Positions 4,972 to 5,033 of a stretch of 5,033 nucleotides of DNA are shown one piece after another. Each line of letters opens with the position of its first letter. The first letter of the stretch is position 1. Location of the stretch: NCBI GenBank assembly GCA_964356545.1, contig CAYHHX010000036.1, forward strand, positions 1-5,033, in the 5' to 3' direction. The translations under genes were made by a program, and so were the position numbers. The stretch comes from JACPYG01 sp964356545 (lineage in GTDB: Bacteria > Patescibacteriota > Minisyncoccia > Minisyncoccales > Staskawiczbacteraceae). The notes beneath the pieces are model-generated. The model had not been told where the DNA came from and did not search any database. It worked only from the letters and a program-made list of their open reading frames with translations.

Positions 4972-5033
4972 ATGAAAATTTTTGTAAAAGCAAAACCATT
5001 TGCAAAAGAAGAAAAAATCGATAAAGTTGATGA
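4972..5033 (+). CDS. DUF167 (YggU/UPF0235-like) protein, 5' part only
   Basis: An ATG at 4972 opens a frame running off the right edge after 20 full codons. The visible N-terminus, MKIFVKAKPFAKEEKIDKVD, has the beta-strand-KxxPxAKxxxI pattern of the start of small DUF167 proteins, which are usually 70-100 residues long and of unknown function. No strong Shine-Dalgarno is seen; GTGAT lies close upstream. It follows tRNA-Pro on the same strand and may share a transcript with cca and that tRNA. Only 20 residues are available, so the family call rests on a short match. Confidence 0.65.
   Translation, partial: MKIFVKAKPFAKEEKIDKVD

Noticed and set aside
1..5033. CRISPR array, insertion sequence or replication origin
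   Set aside because: No regularly spaced direct repeats, transposase fragments, terminal repeats or DnaA-box clusters were seen.

Overview
The window is an AT-rich, compact bacterial segment with six protein genes, three tRNA genes and no gene-free stretch longer than about 110 bases. It most resembles a Patescibacteria (candidate phyla radiation, Parcubacteria-like) genome. The reasons are the low GC content, very short intergenic gaps, a two-helix VirB2-like pilin of the kind common in that group, a CCA-adding enzyme with a Lys/Glu-rich tail, tRNAs without encoded CCA, and mostly absent Shine-Dalgarno sequences. The lineage is inferred from these traits and no marker phylogeny was possible.

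Minus strand, read from right to left: tRNA-Arg(TCG) at 3316-3245, a GC-rich double hairpin, a small VirB2/T4SS-type pilin (3141-2767), tRNA-Lys(CTT) starting 8 bases after the pilin stop, then an rpsO cluster. That cluster is rpsO (ribosomal protein S15), a NYN-domain putative ribonuclease whose ATG overlaps the rpsO stop by one base, a 107-base gap holding a long imperfect palindrome, and pnp (polynucleotide phosphorylase), which runs off the left edge near the start of its KH domain.

Plus strand: after a divergent intergenic region (3317-3406) comes cca (CCA tRNA nucleotidyltransferase with an HD domain), then tRNA-Pro(CGG) starting 4 bases after the cca stop, then the first 20 codons of a DUF167/YggU-type protein that runs off the right edge.

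The theme is RNA maturation and turnover: a 3'-5' exoribonuclease/polymerase, a putative endonuclease, an S15 gene in the classic rpsO-pnp neighbourhood, a tRNA 3'-end maturation enzyme, and three tRNAs that need that enzyme. No wholly new system is evident. The points most worth a second look are the NYN gene inserted between rpsO and pnp, the palindrome in the pnp leader, the REP-like double hairpin, the tRNA-Lys with C instead of the near-universal U55, and the tRNA genes placed directly behind stop codons.
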